64,000 nucleotides of DNA from positions 248,001 through 312,000 of the forward strand of contig RCTD01000009.1 in assembly GCA_014898415.1 (NCBI GenBank), read 5' to 3'. Positions 22,666 through 34,776 of the stretch are shown here, in pieces. The position numbers were made by a program, and so were the translations under genes. The notes under the pieces are model-generated. The model did no database searches. It saw only the letters and a program-made list of their open reading frames with translations, and was not told the DNA's origin. Positions within the stretch are counted from its first letter, which is position 1, and each line of letters starts with the position of its first letter. The stretch comes from Stromatinia cepivora (taxonomy: Eukaryota > Ascomycota > Leotiomycetes > Helotiales > Sclerotiniaceae).

Positions 22666-25559
22666 AAAAGCTCGCCCTCGAGTGTTTCATTCCTTTATTC
22701 CATTGCTATTTCATCGGAAACCAGGTTTTGTAAAGGTTTATGAACTTTAAATCAATTAGATTGATCATTTTGATTGATTTGATCAATTTAATGGAAATTG
22801 ATCAAATTGACCAAAATTATCAACCAAATTGACCAAAATGACGAATGAATTGATCAAATCGATCAAATCGTTTATTAATTAATTAAATTAACATTAATTT
22901 GTATTCTCCTTGATTTGAGAAATCTCTAAAAAGAAAAAGTTTCAATAGAAAAGGAAAGAAGATTGAATTATAGTATAATAATAATAGATGATTAATATAG
23001 TTAATTCCGAAATCAATCAAATCAATCAATCAAATTGACCAAATCAATTAAATTGAACGAAATCGATAGAAATGATATTATATTTCATTCTTATTATATT
23101 TAAGCTTTTTTTTATATGATTTTTGAAATGATTATAAATATAAGTTTTTTGAAATATATTGTTTTTGTATTATTTTGATGATGATAGTTTGTCTATTATA
23201 TAGAATTTGGATTATATATATATATAATCAAATTCCCTCGAATTTGTATAAGTTTTCGATTCTTTCATAATCATATATATATATATTATTATAAAATTAT
23301 AATATCTAATTTATTATATTGAAGAACATTTTTCTTTCCCTTAATTTCATAAATGAATTATTATTTATATAATTATAATTATCCTTTCCATTTTTATAAA
23401 ACTTTATTTAATCAATTAATCGATTAAGAGGATTAGGTAATATTGAATTGATCAAATGAAAATCGTATAGAAGATATAATGATATTTTAAAATCGGAAAT
23501 AGAATATCAGATAAGATCAGTATCACTATTAAGTTATAAGATTTTGTATAATAAGGTTTTTCGTATTTTTTTTATTGTTAAAATCTTCTTTATTTTCTAT
23601 TCTGAATTATTAATTATATTAATAAATAGAAATAATTCGAATATCTGATTAGAAAGAGGATTATTATATATCTTGTATAATCGATCTAAAAGGAAAACAG
23701 GATGAATTTTCATTGTAATCAAGAGTTCGAATTTGAAAAAGCTTTCAAATCGATTAATAATCTTGAATTTTCTTTGAATTAGGAAATCCAGCTTTTTAAA
23801 TAATCTTTAAATAGGATAATTCTTTATATTGAATTATATATAATCTCTAATATCGAAATCGATTTTATATCGATAAATATTCATGGATTTCGATATCTTG
23901 GTTTGGATATATAATAAACCTTTTTTTGTTTATACAAAAACTAATTTATTATATTTTATATATATATAAATATTATATATATTTATATTATCTATTAATT
24001 TATTAGTATCTTTCTTTTATTCCTATATATATTTCGATATATATTTATATAAGATTTTATAAAATATAAGCCCTTCTAAGGAATTATATAGAAGAGTAAA
24101 TTATGTATAATTTATTATAAATAGGAATTCTGATTAATCGTTTTGATAATAGTTAATAAACAGTTTTAATCGTTATTGAGGGTATTAATTATAAATTTCA
24201 ATTTGATTATTGATTTGAAGATAATAAGTAGTGGATAGTTTGAAATCGATTCCTAGGATTTGGTTGAATTCTTTTTAGAATTATAATATGAATTGGAGGT
24301 TGCGATTTAATATTATAATATTAAAGGGATTATAATATCGATATATATAATAAAAATATAATTATATTTGAATTCAAATATCAATTGATTTGTAATAAAG
24401 TATAAAGATAATTTGCTTTATTAATCGATTAATAATGATTAAAATATTATCATATTTATATTTATTTTTATTAAAGTTGTAATAATTTATAATAATATAT
24501 TATTATATTCAATTAAAAATCAGAAATAGATATAATAAACCGGAAATATAATCATATAAAACGAAATTATATTTGCAAATATAACAATTGTATATATATC
24601 TAATTATAATATCATATATTCTGAATCAATAGTATTATTGAAATAATAAAAAATAGATTTTATTTATACTAAAATAAACAATAAAAATAAAATTATAAAC
24701 TTTACAAATCAAATAAATTCGAAGATTATCGATATCAAGCACCATTAAACAATCATTATAAAACAAAAGATTATTTTGAAGTGATATATACTTATAATTT
24801 TAAATAGTTTATATTTTGAATATTAATAAATTATCTATAATTTTATTTGCTTCGATAATATAATTAACTAAATCAAATCAAGAAACGATTTCATTTAAAT
24901 CGATATTAATAATTATTGTTTTATTTGAATAATATTTTTATAAAACTTTTTTTATAATTTCGATATCAATTTAGTTGTTTTTAATAAACTATTAAAAGCA
25001 ATTCTTCTTTTTAATATAATTCTGAAGATCCAATTTATCGATTCAACAAATTAAAATATCAACAAAAGAATTATCTTTTCCAAAGCGATATATAATAATG
25101 AAATTATAATCGATTAGAATCTTTATTCAATAAATTTATCGAGTATTGAGAATCTTAATAATCATAAAATATTCGAAGATTTTATAATCAATATAAACCT
25201 TGATTTTATATAATGAATCAGCGAATTCTGTTTTCTAATAATTAAAAGATTGAATAATTAATAGCATTTCCTTATTATAAACTTTGTAATTCAATTCAAC
25301 AATAACTATAATCTTAAAAAAATAAACTACAGAAAATCAATCTTCGTTATACTATTGTAATAATATATTAGCAATTATCCTATCGGATATATCTATTTCG
25401 AATATACAAAGGAATCGATGATTATAATATTATAGGAATAGAATAGAGATAAGTTTTTTCTTCAAGATATTAAATACATTTTGGTATATTTCATTGAATA
25501 TAAACTTAACATTTGCTTTAATGAATTTATTGAAAGGTTTCATTATTATATTATAATCT

Positions 25560-26320
25560 TTAATAAATCATTAATAAAAATTACAAAAACTAAAGAATAA
25601 TTAAATCTTTTTCATTGTTATTGGAAAAATCCAATTCTCAATTACCTTAATCTTTTCAGGATCTATTTTTATTTCTTTAATAAAGATAATAAAACCCAAA
25701 TATTTGATATATATAATATTGAATTTGTATTTTTTGAGATCCATTTGTAGGCCAATAGCTTCTAATCGTTTGAGAATTAATTTGATATAAATTTGATATT
25801 CTTCTTTGTTTTCAGAATAGATTAAAATATTATTAAAATATTATTAAAATATATTATACAAAAAATATCTAAATAATCAAATAGAATATTATTTATATAA
25901 TATTGATAAATTACAGGATCATTTGTTAATCCGAATAATACGATTTTGTATTTGTATAATCTATATCAGATTCGAAAAATAGTATACTTTTTCGAAACAG
26001 GATTTATTCTTATATAATAGAAAACTTAACGAATATCAAATTTGATAAAGATCTTAATATCAAAAAACTAAGAAAGTATTTCGTCAATCAAAAAAAGAGG
26101 ATATCGATCCTTATATATCAAGGAATTCAATAATTTAAAGTTTATATAGAATTTTAAACTATTATTAGGTTTTTTAATGAATAAAACAAATACAATATAA
26201 AAGGTTTGATTGGATTCAATGAAATCTTTATTGAAGTTATTCATAATATATTCTTTAACAATTTTTAATTATTTTAGGGATATCTTATAAAATAGATTAT
26301 AATATAAAACTTGTTCTTTT
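25560..26320 (-). pseudogene. reverse transcriptase relic with mutated catalytic box
   Basis: Minus-strand fragments follow the order of gypsy RT motifs: a segment ending in FIKKPNNSLKFYINF, then KDRYPL, LIDEILS followed by a stop, KFDIR followed by a stop, then YFNN-ILIYSE, then a thumb/connection stretch. The catalytic YxDD reads YFNN, with both GAT codons turned to AAT. Several stops stand where CAA or CAG is expected. Domain borders are approximate because the frame is broken. Confidence 0.85.
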
Positions 26321-29139
26321 TTATCTTCTAATATGATTTTATAATTATAAAATCGATTAGGAAACAAAATATTTGATTTATACTTAAAAAAAGTTTAATA
26401 ATATTATCGATATTTAAATAGTATTTCAGGTTTTAAATCGATTTTGATCAATATTCAATCGAATTTTTTTTGAACTTTTATATTCTTAAATTCGATTAAA
26501 ATAATCAATATTTTTTCTTTTATATATCATTTGTTCTATCGGAAATCTATTATATCATTGAATTCTTTCAAAGTAATAATAAAGAGTTTAATTTATTTAT
26601 CTTTTTTATATTTTAATTAGAATTTATCGGATTTGAATATATATAGATTAAAGATTTCGGATAATATATAAGAAAGGTATTCGTAAATCTATAATAGTAA
26701 TATAATTGATTGGAAAAAAAATGAATTGAATTTAAAAGGAATCAGGATTTCTTCTTTTTCAATAAAAATCTATATTATATTTATATTTGAAAATTCTTGT
26801 TATATATTATCAATTATAATTGATTTATTCAATTATAAATCTTTTCGATTCTAATATTCTTCGAATTGATTATTTCATCGATTAATATTTTATTAGACTA
26901 ATCGATTGATCTTTTATTTACAAAAGGATAATTGAATAATAAAGAGATTATTCGAATAAAAAATAATATAGGATCTTTTTTTAAATTATTCGAAATATCG
27001 ATTAAAGTAATCAAATTTTGTTCGAATCTTTGATAATCAAAGTTTATCTAAAATAACATTATAATTCCTTGATTCAATAATAAAGAAAGAAATAAAAGAT
27101 TATTCATAATTATTGATCATTAAATTAAAGAATATAAAATGAATAATGATATAACCTTATATATTATTATATTCTTTAATTTCAATTAAAATTTCAAGCA
27201 ATATAATTCTTAATTTAAATATAGAAAATAAACAAATAAGAAATATAATATTAATAAAAACAAATCCATTTGCTTTAAAGTTAATAAATACTTTTGATCA
27301 ATAAATATAATCATTTTTCGAAAAATTACAAGAAAGAATAAATACTTCTTCTTTCATAAATTTAATTAAATCAAGAAATCTTATATTCTGTATAACATTT
27401 AAAATGAAGATGAAATCTAAATATTTGATTTTAAACGCTTTTCTTTTTCTAAATAGATATTCTGTATAACTTCAATTGTAGTTTTTAAATTGAAATCTTC
27501 TTCAGTATCCCGATATTCTTTGAATTCTTCTGTTTCTTTTTATACTATTTCGATTTCATTGAGATTATTAATATAAAGTATTAATATATATACTACTTTA
27601 GGAAAGAAAAAGGATAACGAATATTTGAAGTTCGAATAATTATTGGATATATTAAAGCCAGTATATCCAAAAGAGGTATTTCAGAATAGAAATAGTTTCG
27701 GGAATATAAAGATTTCAAAATTGGAATTATTAAAATTCTAAAAGAATTATAAGGGGTTTATAATAATTATTGGTTTGTGAATAATTATAAGAGTTTTTCG
27801 ATTAATATAATATTGATTTTGTTTTTGTAATGAAATTTCGTTTTGACTTATTCTAATAAATATATTTATAAATTCTTTTATAGTTTTGTAATCTTTGATA
27901 AATATTATTATTATTTATAAAAGAAAATCGGAAATCTTTTATTTGAGATTCTTAAATAAAATTTTATTATCAATAATCTTTATTTGGATAATAAGTAATC
28001 TGAATTTTCTATATCATTTTAAAAAGTTGTTATATCGAATTGTATTAGATATAATTTATATTTTGTATTAAAAATGAGTATTATTGATTTCAATTGGATT
28101 CTAATAGATTATTGTAAATTGTTTGATCAATTTGAATATTGTAAATCGAAGTATTTATATATAAAGAGTATAATAATATATTTATATTTCCGATTTGATT
28201 TAATCGATTATATATATATAATATTATATTTCATTTTTAAATGATATAATATATAATTCGAATTGTTTTATGATTAATAATTGTTATAAATTAGTTTTAG
28301 ATTTAATACTATTATTAAATTTAATAATAAGATTTATAGATTTTGATATATATATATTTTATTATGAATTATAACTAATATAGGAATATGATTTTAATTG
28401 ATTAGATCGATTTTTTGAATAAAAGGACCCTTGATTATTAAATAGATCATCACTTTCTAAAAGAAAAGGAGAATCCTTGAAAGACCCTGAATAATCAAAT
28501 CGTTTGATCAAAGTTTTCTTCTTTTGACTTCAGGATCTTCAGATTTGCTTGAATAAAGGTTCTTAGATTTCGATTGAAGAAATAAAAGGAATTTTAGGTA
28601 TTATTGTTAATTTGGATATCTATATAAGTATCATTTAAAGCTCAAAAGGAAATTGTATTATTACAAAACTCGTTATCATTATAATTTTTAATTATCAATT
28701 CTCCTTTTTCAAACTTATAATCATTATATAGAAATCTTATAATTATAATAATGATTCGGAAAGAACAATTAAATTATTAAAAATATCGGTTTTATATATT
28801 GGAATCTTCTCTTTACCAGTTTTCTTTCTTCCAATAATAGTATTATCCAATCCTATATTTATATTTTCTTCGAAGAGTTATTGAAATAATTGAGGAGAAG
28901 AAAAAGGTTCCTTAGAATATATTTTCGAAGATTCGGAACGTACAGGAAAAGAAGTTCGTTGTATTATGAAAATGATAGTATACTTCTAAAAAGATTTATC
29001 TTCGTCGATTAGATTGAAATAGATCTTCTTTCTCTGAATATAACATTTATAAAAGTTCACCTAAAAAGGTATTATTAAAATGAAGTATTATTTGAAAAAC
29101 CATCAGATAACCAAACACTTGTAAATAAATTATAAATAA

Positions 29140-29421
29140 TATAATATACAAGAACTATAATAGAATTAAATAAATAGGATCAATTATATTCTTTAAAATC
29201 TATAACTGAAAAACTATGATTTGTAAAAAACAATTAGATATATATACACAAATACCCATTTATAGACTATAGAATTATACATATACATTATTAGGGTTAT
29301 CATTTTACTATACTAAATCATATGATTTGTAACGCATATATATAGATGATCAGCTCATAAATTGATATGGGAGATAAGAGGTATCACGTGGTTAGCCTCC
29401 TGTGGTTCACGATTCGTGACA
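29140..29421 (-). repeat. right LTR (5' LTR of the minus-strand element)
   Basis: The full-length partner of 22368-22649. Its inner end is heavily changed (TATAATATAC where the other copy has TGTGACGCAC). Its outer part (about 29370-29421, ending CGTGACA) kept G and C. The intact outer ends give TG...CA termini. Confidence 0.9.
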
Positions 29422-29426
29422 CCAGG
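29422..29426. repeat. right 5-bp target-site duplication
   Basis: CCAGG directly after the right LTR, identical to 22363-22367. Confidence 0.85.
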
Positions 29427-30028
29427 TAAGAAAGATCTTATAATTTCTTCTGGATTTTGAATTGTGGTGTTTGAGGATATCGATGTAAAGTGATGGATTC
29501 TTGAAACTCTGAGTCGATGTCGAATATTACATGTCAGGTTTGGGAAGTGCGAACTGGTGAAGTTTTAGCTATGGGAGGAAATATTAAAATATAGGGCTAG
29601 CGCTTTTAAAGAAGGTTTTTCATTACTTATTCTGGTCGTTCTATTGAGATGTAATAGTGGTTGTTTGTGTAGTATATTATTGATACTGTTTCTTTCGCAT
29701 CATGTGATTTTTAATTGTCCGTCTGGAGGGTTTAAAAGATCGTTTTCTAAATTTAAGAAAATTATATATATGACAACCATTTTAATTATTCAATATATAA
29801 TCTCAGTCATGGTGCTTGCCCCCCCCCCCCGGAGTTTAGCGGCCGCCGCATCAGGCAATGTGCGTGAGCCAAATTTCCCCTTTCACTCCTCGCTTATCTT
29901 TCCCGTCCCCACCACTCTCCACCATGAAAAGGTCTTCAACACAGCTCCACTATGCATGCACTGCAGAGATTTCAAATTTCTGAAACGAAACTTATAGATG
30001 TATAAGAGGGTGCTGAATATATAAATCA
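29427..30028. other. intergenic between retrotransposon and tRNA
   Basis: A 117-codon ORF (29644-29997) spans it but has no family features and crosses a run of about 12 C at 29820 followed by a short GC-rich patch with GCGGCCGC. I regard it as non-coding. Confidence 0.5.
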
Positions 30029-30121
30029 GGCCTGATAGTTCAGTGGTAGAATTCTTGCTTTGGGTTGAGGTAATCAGATCTAAAATGTAAGAGGTCTCCG
30101 GTTCAATCCCGGATTAGGCCC
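30029..30121 (+). tRNA. tRNA-Pro(UGG) with a 21-nt intron
   Basis: GGCCTGA (30029-30035) pairs with TTAGGCC (30114-30120), one G-T pair, followed by discriminator C at 30121. The D-arm holds TAGTTCAGTGGTAGA and the T-arm GGTTCAATCC. The anticodon stem CTTGC pairs with GTAAG, leaving loop TTTGGGT with anticodon TGG. The intron (30065-30085, TTGAGGTAATCAGATCTAAAA) lies after G37, the canonical eukaryotic site. A T-rich run (CGTTTTTGCTTTT) shortly downstream fits Pol III termination. Confidence 0.93.
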
Positions 30122-30490
30122 TGAGAAATTCGTTTTTGCTTTTGGGGATTAGGAATTTAGATTCAGGGAGTTATTTAGTTGTGTTTTTGTTGATTTAGTA
30201 TTAGAGGGAAGGGATTGAGGAACGGCAATGAATGAATGGATAGATAGACAGATAGACAGATGGACAGATGGATGGAATATATTATTTTCAATCGGAGTTG
30301 CTGTATTTTGTAATTCTTTATTTATACTCGAGTACTATGGAACTGAATATCCAATGTTGTGGAATAGCTTCGTTTATAATCATGCCAACATCAATACCAT
30401 AACTCAATAACTCATGCTCATCTAATATCTATACACACATTCTTCTCCATCTCTTTTGTCCCCGCCTATTCCAAGCTCCATTTCCACACC
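30122..30490. other. tRNA 3' flank and shared downstream region
   Basis: T-rich Pol III terminator-like run, then GATAGACAGATAGACAGATGG microsatellite-like DNA, then CT-rich DNA downstream of the thymidylate synthase stop. No gene. Confidence 0.5.
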
Positions 30491-31641
30491 CTAAACACTC
30501 ATCTTCATATCAATCTTCCCATGCGGTTTGTACCCCCTAACCTCAAACTCCTCTCCCTTCCATCCATCCACAACACCACTACCCCTATCCTCTCTTAAAA
30601 TTCCCAATTCAGGAAATTCTCTAGGTTCACGCTCGACTTGTATTTTCAACGCGTCGACATGATCAACATAAACATGTGCATCTCCCATGGTATGAGTAAA
30701 TGTACCAGGTGTAAGATCGCATGCGTGAGCAAGAATGTGAGTTAGAAGGGCGTAAGAAGCGATGTTAAAAGGAACCCCAAGACCCATGTCGCAAGAACGT
30801 TGGTAAAGCTGACAATGGAGTATGCCTTTAGGTTTAGATTCTGGATTTGAGGGGTTTGTATTTGCTTCTGAGGTCGAAGATTCTGGGGTTTTCGGAAAAG
30901 AAACATAAAATTGCGCAAACATATGACAAGGTGGTAACGCCATCAACTTAATATCTGCCACATTCCATGCACTTAAAATAATCCTCCTATCCCATGGGTT
31001 ATTCTTGAGCTTCCATACAATTTCCGCAAGTTGATCAACACCTTGTCCTGTATAATCCGTCTCGGCATCGATATATTTAGCGCCGAAATGTCGCCATTGG
31101 AAACCATATACGGGACCTAAATCTCCTTCGGCTCGATGAGATAGACCAATGGAATCTAGGTATGCGCGGGATCCGTTTCCATCCCAGATTTTTATACCGG
31201 CGGTAGAGAGAGGAAGGGATGAGGTAGAGCCGGAGATGAACCAGAGGAGTTCTGTTAGGACGGCTCGGAGGAATACTCGTTTTGTTGTGAGAAGTGGAAG
31301 AATTGGAATTCCAGTTGGGGATGTGAGGGAGAATTTTAGAGGAGCGGGGGCGAAGAGAGAGATGGTGCCAGTTCCTGTTCTATTTATTTGTTGTTTTGTA
31401 ATTAGTTATGTGTTCTTCAGGGTAGGAATGGAGATGAATAATGAAGGTGGATCTACCGATCAGGACGATGTTCACCAGTTTCTAAAATCTCGCGGATTAA
31501 GTCTAGATATTGATATTCTTCATGTCTTTTTGAAGCAGAAGTTGGATTTGGAGATTGGGATTGTGTTTGTTCTGTTGATTCTTTTGTAGCGGGAGTTTCA
31601 TGAGGGAGAGTTGAGAGCTCTTCTTCTAGTGATGGTGACAT
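30491..31641 (-). CDS. TMP1: thymidylate synthase
   Basis: The enzyme methylates dUMP to dTMP with methylenetetrahydrofolate, the only de novo route to thymidylate. Exons 31457-31641 and 30491-31379 flank a 77-nt intron (GTAGAT donor, ATAACTAAT branch, AAATAG acceptor) and give 357 residues. The intron splits the dUMP-phosphate loop HRPDRTGTGT. Further blocks: [29 protein letters not shown], the catalytic ALPPCH (Cys about 213), [17 protein letters not shown], and [14 protein letters not shown] 26-residue low-complexity insert lies between the catalytic Cys region and LHCQLYQRS, as in other fungal enzymes. The N-terminal 35 residues are acidic and Ser/Thr rich. The start at 31641 fits. It is divergent from the reductase gene. 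Confidence 0.96.
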
Positions 31642-32328
31642 CGTAGTTTCTTTTTGAATTTATAGAAGTGGAAAATTGGTGATTTTTTCCGTGGTTGTGA
31701 AAATGTTAATCTCATGAAATTGAAGGAAATTGATGAGGGTGATTAGGAGACGCGTTTGGACGCGTAAAGTGATTTTGCGCTAGGAGTAGACTTCATGCCT
31801 GAGGATACAAAAGTTCGCTAGGTAGACACAAATTCTAATTTTTGTCCCACCGCCTTGATTTTGCCACTGACCACATTATTCTGCCCACACAAATTAATCG
31901 TTGCGAGCGAGGGCGGTGAGATAGAAATTAGACCATGTACCTCCGTGTACGTAAATGAGATGTTGATCATTCTTTGACAATGTCATGGTTGATCAATAAG
32001 CATCCCAAGTCGGAAATTGAATGCACAAGAACCGTTTGGCACGGATTCTATCATTGATATGTTCCGATGATGATAAAGAATATAATGAGATAGAGCATAA
32101 TGAGGGGTTGTCAAGTTCACGGATGCGGAGCAACCTTGGGCCAACTTGATTTGGAAATTATGAAGAAAGGCTATATAAACCACAGTTCAGTGAACTCTCT
32201 AGAAAGATTAATCAACAACATTTTACTCATCACATCTTCTTCCGTTTGCAGTCTACACATTCCACAATATATATAGGGACAGCTCCGTTGATAGTCTCAA
32301 CCTTTCCATCAATCTTTACATCATAAAA
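31642..32328. promoter_or_regulatory. divergent intergenic region between TMP1 and the reductase
   Basis: 687 bases. It contains the pair GGAGACGCGTTTGGACGCGTAA (31747-31768), with two ACGCGT hexamers, the MCB site bound by the MBF G1/S factor in yeasts. Being about 100-130 bases upstream of the thymidylate synthase start, it plausibly sets cell-cycle expression. A TATATAAACC element at 32171 could serve the reductase. Confidence 0.55.
31750..31768. promoter_or_regulatory. paired MCB elements (ACGCGT)
   Basis: Two ACGCGT hexamers in GACGCGTTTGGACGCGTAA, about 110 bases upstream of the TMP1 start. Yeast TMP1 and other DNA-synthesis genes carry the same element; regulation here is inferred. 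Confidence 0.65.
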
Positions 32329-33215
32329 ATGGCCCCAAAAACAGTTTTGATCACTGGGTGCAGTGAAGGTGGTATTGGAGATTCTCTTGCACAATCTTTC
32401 CATCGCAAAGGTCTTCGAGTTTTCGCTACAGCTCGAAATGTTTCCAAAATCGAACATCTCAAAAAGTTGGGACTTGACATTCTTACCTTAGATGTCACAG
32501 ATGCAAAATCCATCAAAATGGCCGTCGAAGCCGTTAGATTGGAGACTGGAGGAACTTTGGATTTCCTTGTTAATAACTCCGGTGCTAGTATGTTTTTGAA
32601 TCGCATATGCCTAATCCAGAGTGTTCCAGAACAAACACTCACCAAAAATAGGATACTCCATGTCGCTACTAGATAGTGAAGTAGAAGTTGCCCAAAAGAT
32701 GTTTGATGTCAACGTCTTCGCACTCGTAGCAGTGACACAAGCATTTGCACCACTTCTCATCTCTGCCAAAGGAAAAATTATCAACATCGGTTCAATCGCC
32801 GGTATTTCTCCTGTATACTGGCAAGGTTATTACAACGCCGGTAAAGCAGCAGTCAATCTTCTTTCTGATCAACTTCGTCTTGAACTCGAACCTTTCGGTG
32901 TTAAGGTCATTCTCGTAATCACTGGTAACCAAATTCTTCGAGAACCAACCATCGGTGAGGTTACCGGAAAACTCTCCATATGCCCCAGCGAGAGATATCG
33001 TTGAACATGCTGCGGCAGGAGATGTGGAATTGGCAACTGCAGTGGATGCAGATGTTTATACAAATAAAGTAGTGGAGAATGCTTTGAAGAAGGATCCACA
33101 GACACATCAATGGGTTGGTGGAGATGCTTGGACGGTTTGGTTTGCTTCGACATTTTTGTGGCATACTATTTGGGCTAGTGTTGTTTTTTTTGTTTTTTTT
33201 TCGAAAAATCTATGA
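32329..33215 (+). pseudogene. short-chain reductase, AYR1-like, with one frameshift
   Basis: Exon 32329-32587, intron 32588-32651 (GTATGT to ATAG), exon from 32652. Features are those of NADPH-dependent 1-acyldihydroxyacetone-phosphate reductases: cofactor loop TGCSEGGIG, LDVTD, NNSGA across the intron, INIGSIAGISPV, and catalytic YYNAGKAAV (Tyr-x3-Lys). Near 32955-32961 (GGTGAGGTTACC) the frame changes. The first frame stops at 33004, while the conserved continuation LPENSPYAPARDIVEHAAA, GGDAWTVWFASTFLWHT runs in another frame to 33215. One extra base would explain it and no GT-AG intron fits. It is a pseudogene or an assembly error. The C-terminus (VVFFVFF) is a membrane-anchor-like tail. 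Confidence 0.75.
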
Positions 33216-33842
33216 TACTAATGAGTATTAGGACTCGGTCTTGCCCTCTCGATTGAATATTTCTGAGTGGAGCATACTTGATGAAAATATCGGAATGCAG
33301 GTAGTGATGCAAATACTGAAGTTAATATTGCGGCTTTTATATTACTCACATTTTGCGAGAAATTCATGCCGCAGTATTCCCACGCATAAATTCAACAACC
33401 CTCCTGAAAGCCTTACTGAAACAGTTCTGTCAATAACTCATAATTTTATCAAGCGGCATTATTATGGAAAAGTTCCCACAGCATAAAGATGAAGGTCCAA
33501 GTCCCGCAGCCAGAGCAGACGCCTGCGCGTGCTTTCTGTCGTTGATATGATCGGCATGATTGACAATTTAAACTTTCCATCATTGTTGTATCACGCGAGG
33601 CTTTCCCAAAAGAATAGCCTTGAGGCATGCTTTTGAAATCCTCAAGAGGTGGATCTTCAGCGAACTCTGGTATATTCAATGTTCTATAATCACGTCCCAC
33701 TTGCCGCGTAATCTTCGTTTTTGTTGTATGATAATTTTGTGAAGCTTGATGCAGTTGCGTTAAGATACATACCTATCTCACGAATAGAGCACTTTCAGTG
33801 GTTTTCCAACACTGGTGTGCCCATCTGATTGGCAGCGGCCCA
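33216..33842. other. convergent intergenic region
   Basis: Between the 3' ends of the reductase and the first hexapeptide gene. An 83-codon minus ORF (33449-33700) has a CQSC...CSGCG motif but no splice support and no recognised family; it could be an exon remnant. Confidence 0.4.
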
Positions 33843-34426
33843 TTAGCTTATGCTACCTGCAGAAATAAAGCTCCCGGCAGATATTACAACTCCATTTCCA
33901 ATCCTCGCGCCAGCCCCAATTGTCGCCTGATTGAAAATTCTTACCCCTTTCCCAATGTATACTCCCTGCTGAATCGCAACATCGGGATCAACACTTGACC
34001 ATTCCCCAATTAAAACATCATGTCCGATCATGCTATGCTCTGCAATTTTAACATTCTCGCCAATTCTGACACGCTCTCTAATGACTGCTCGTGTTCCAAT
34101 GCGTACATTGTCGGCAATCGTTGAACCCTTCCCAATATCTGCATCATCGTTGATCTCTGCATACCCCACGATAGATACATCATTCCTGATAGTTACTTTC
34201 CGTCCGAGCACTACTGCAGGTCCAATATAGACTCGGGGGTAAATATGACAATTGGGTTTGATGATGATAGGTGCGGTGCTGGCGTCGAGATTAACTTGCG
34301 CGCCAATAATTGTGTCTTTGCAGACAATCACAAGAAAGGTGTCGATAATCTTGATACTGAAGGCGAAGCTATTAATCAATAATCGATTTGATGAAGCCGT
34401 ATGTACGTTACTTACCGTGAATACAT
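33843..34426 (-). CDS. hexapeptide-repeat (left-handed beta-helix) protein 1
   Basis: Exons 34416-34426 and 33843-34368 around a 47-nt intron (GTAAGT to AATAG) give 178 residues in the minimal model. From about residue 40 to the end almost every sixth residue is I, V or L followed by G, N or a small residue (VRIGTRAVIRERVRIGENVKIAE is part of it), the pattern of LbH transferases such as LpxA/LpxD and sugar acetyltransferases. No acceptor loop or catalytic His motif stands out, so a catalytic role is unproven. The open frame continues upstream to about 34590 and, after a one-base shift, to ATG 34776, so the true N-terminus may be about 110 residues longer. Confidence 0.65.
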
Positions 34427-34776
34427 ACTGTTAGTGATATGTACATCAAAGAGCGCGTTAGGATATACTTTATATCCGGTAGCTAAGACCTGCTGTTCTA
34501 GACCTCTGCTGCTATAAACTTGTTTAGTGAAATATCGAACGGAAGAAAAATGCTTAAGAAGGGGCGGGGTTGTAGTTACTACAGCAGCCTTAATATTGCG
34601 TATCCATCAGTTTCGGAATAGACCTTTTGACCTCGAAAGTCAACCATGGCCTCCTTTATGTTCTTGATAAATTCGATATTCGGTAATTCGTATCTCATTT
34701 TGTTGTCATTATTGATGTTTGTTGAGATACTGTTTCTCATTCTTTTGGGTGAATCGATGAAGAGTATGCCACGCAC
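34427..34776 (-). other. probable 5' coding extension of hexapeptide protein 1, with frameshift
   Basis: The frame used at ATG 34424-34426 stays open upstream to about 34605, encoding protein-like sequence (VVTTTPPLLKHFSSVRYF, then LATGYKVYPNALFDVHIT). A second frame from ATG 34776 (or 34740 or 34698) reads ELPNIEFIKNIKEAMVDFRG and ends just where the first begins, near TTAAGG at 34589-34593. One missing A would join them. Alternatively a 150-nt intron (GTAGTA to AACAG) also links the frames. Either way 34426 may not be the real start. Confidence 0.4.

Larger units (their letters stand above)
22368..29421 (-). mobile_element. RIP-destroyed Ty3/gypsy LTR retrotransposon (7.05 kb)
   Basis: Two 282-bp LTRs (22368-22649 and 29140-29421) flank about 6.5 kb of extremely AT-rich DNA, with a CCAGG duplication outside. 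The element reads on the minus strand. Between about 25560 and 26320 the minus-strand translation still follows gypsy reverse transcriptase: a KDRYPL-like block with LIDEIL, then the catalytic box now reading YFNN followed by ILIYSE, then RLEAIGLQMDLKKYKF, and a C-terminal IENW segment. Former glutamine codons are TAA or TAG, and both catalytic Asp codons appear as AAT: the C-to-T and G-to-A pattern of RIP. Gag would lie to the right and integrase to the left; neither was traced. It cannot encode protein. Confidence 0.93.

Noticed and set aside
22368..29421. Mitochondrial DNA insertion or centromere core
   Set aside because: The AT bias fits either, but paired LTRs, a 5-bp target duplication, a polypurine tract and RT motifs explain the whole segment as a retrotransposon.
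29644..29997. 117-codon ORF near the tRNA
   Set aside because: It crosses a C homopolymer, has no domain, no plausible splice context and odd composition.
32924..32961. Short intron to explain the SDR frame change
   Set aside because: No GT-AG pair in the area gives the needed phase; a one-base indel is simpler.
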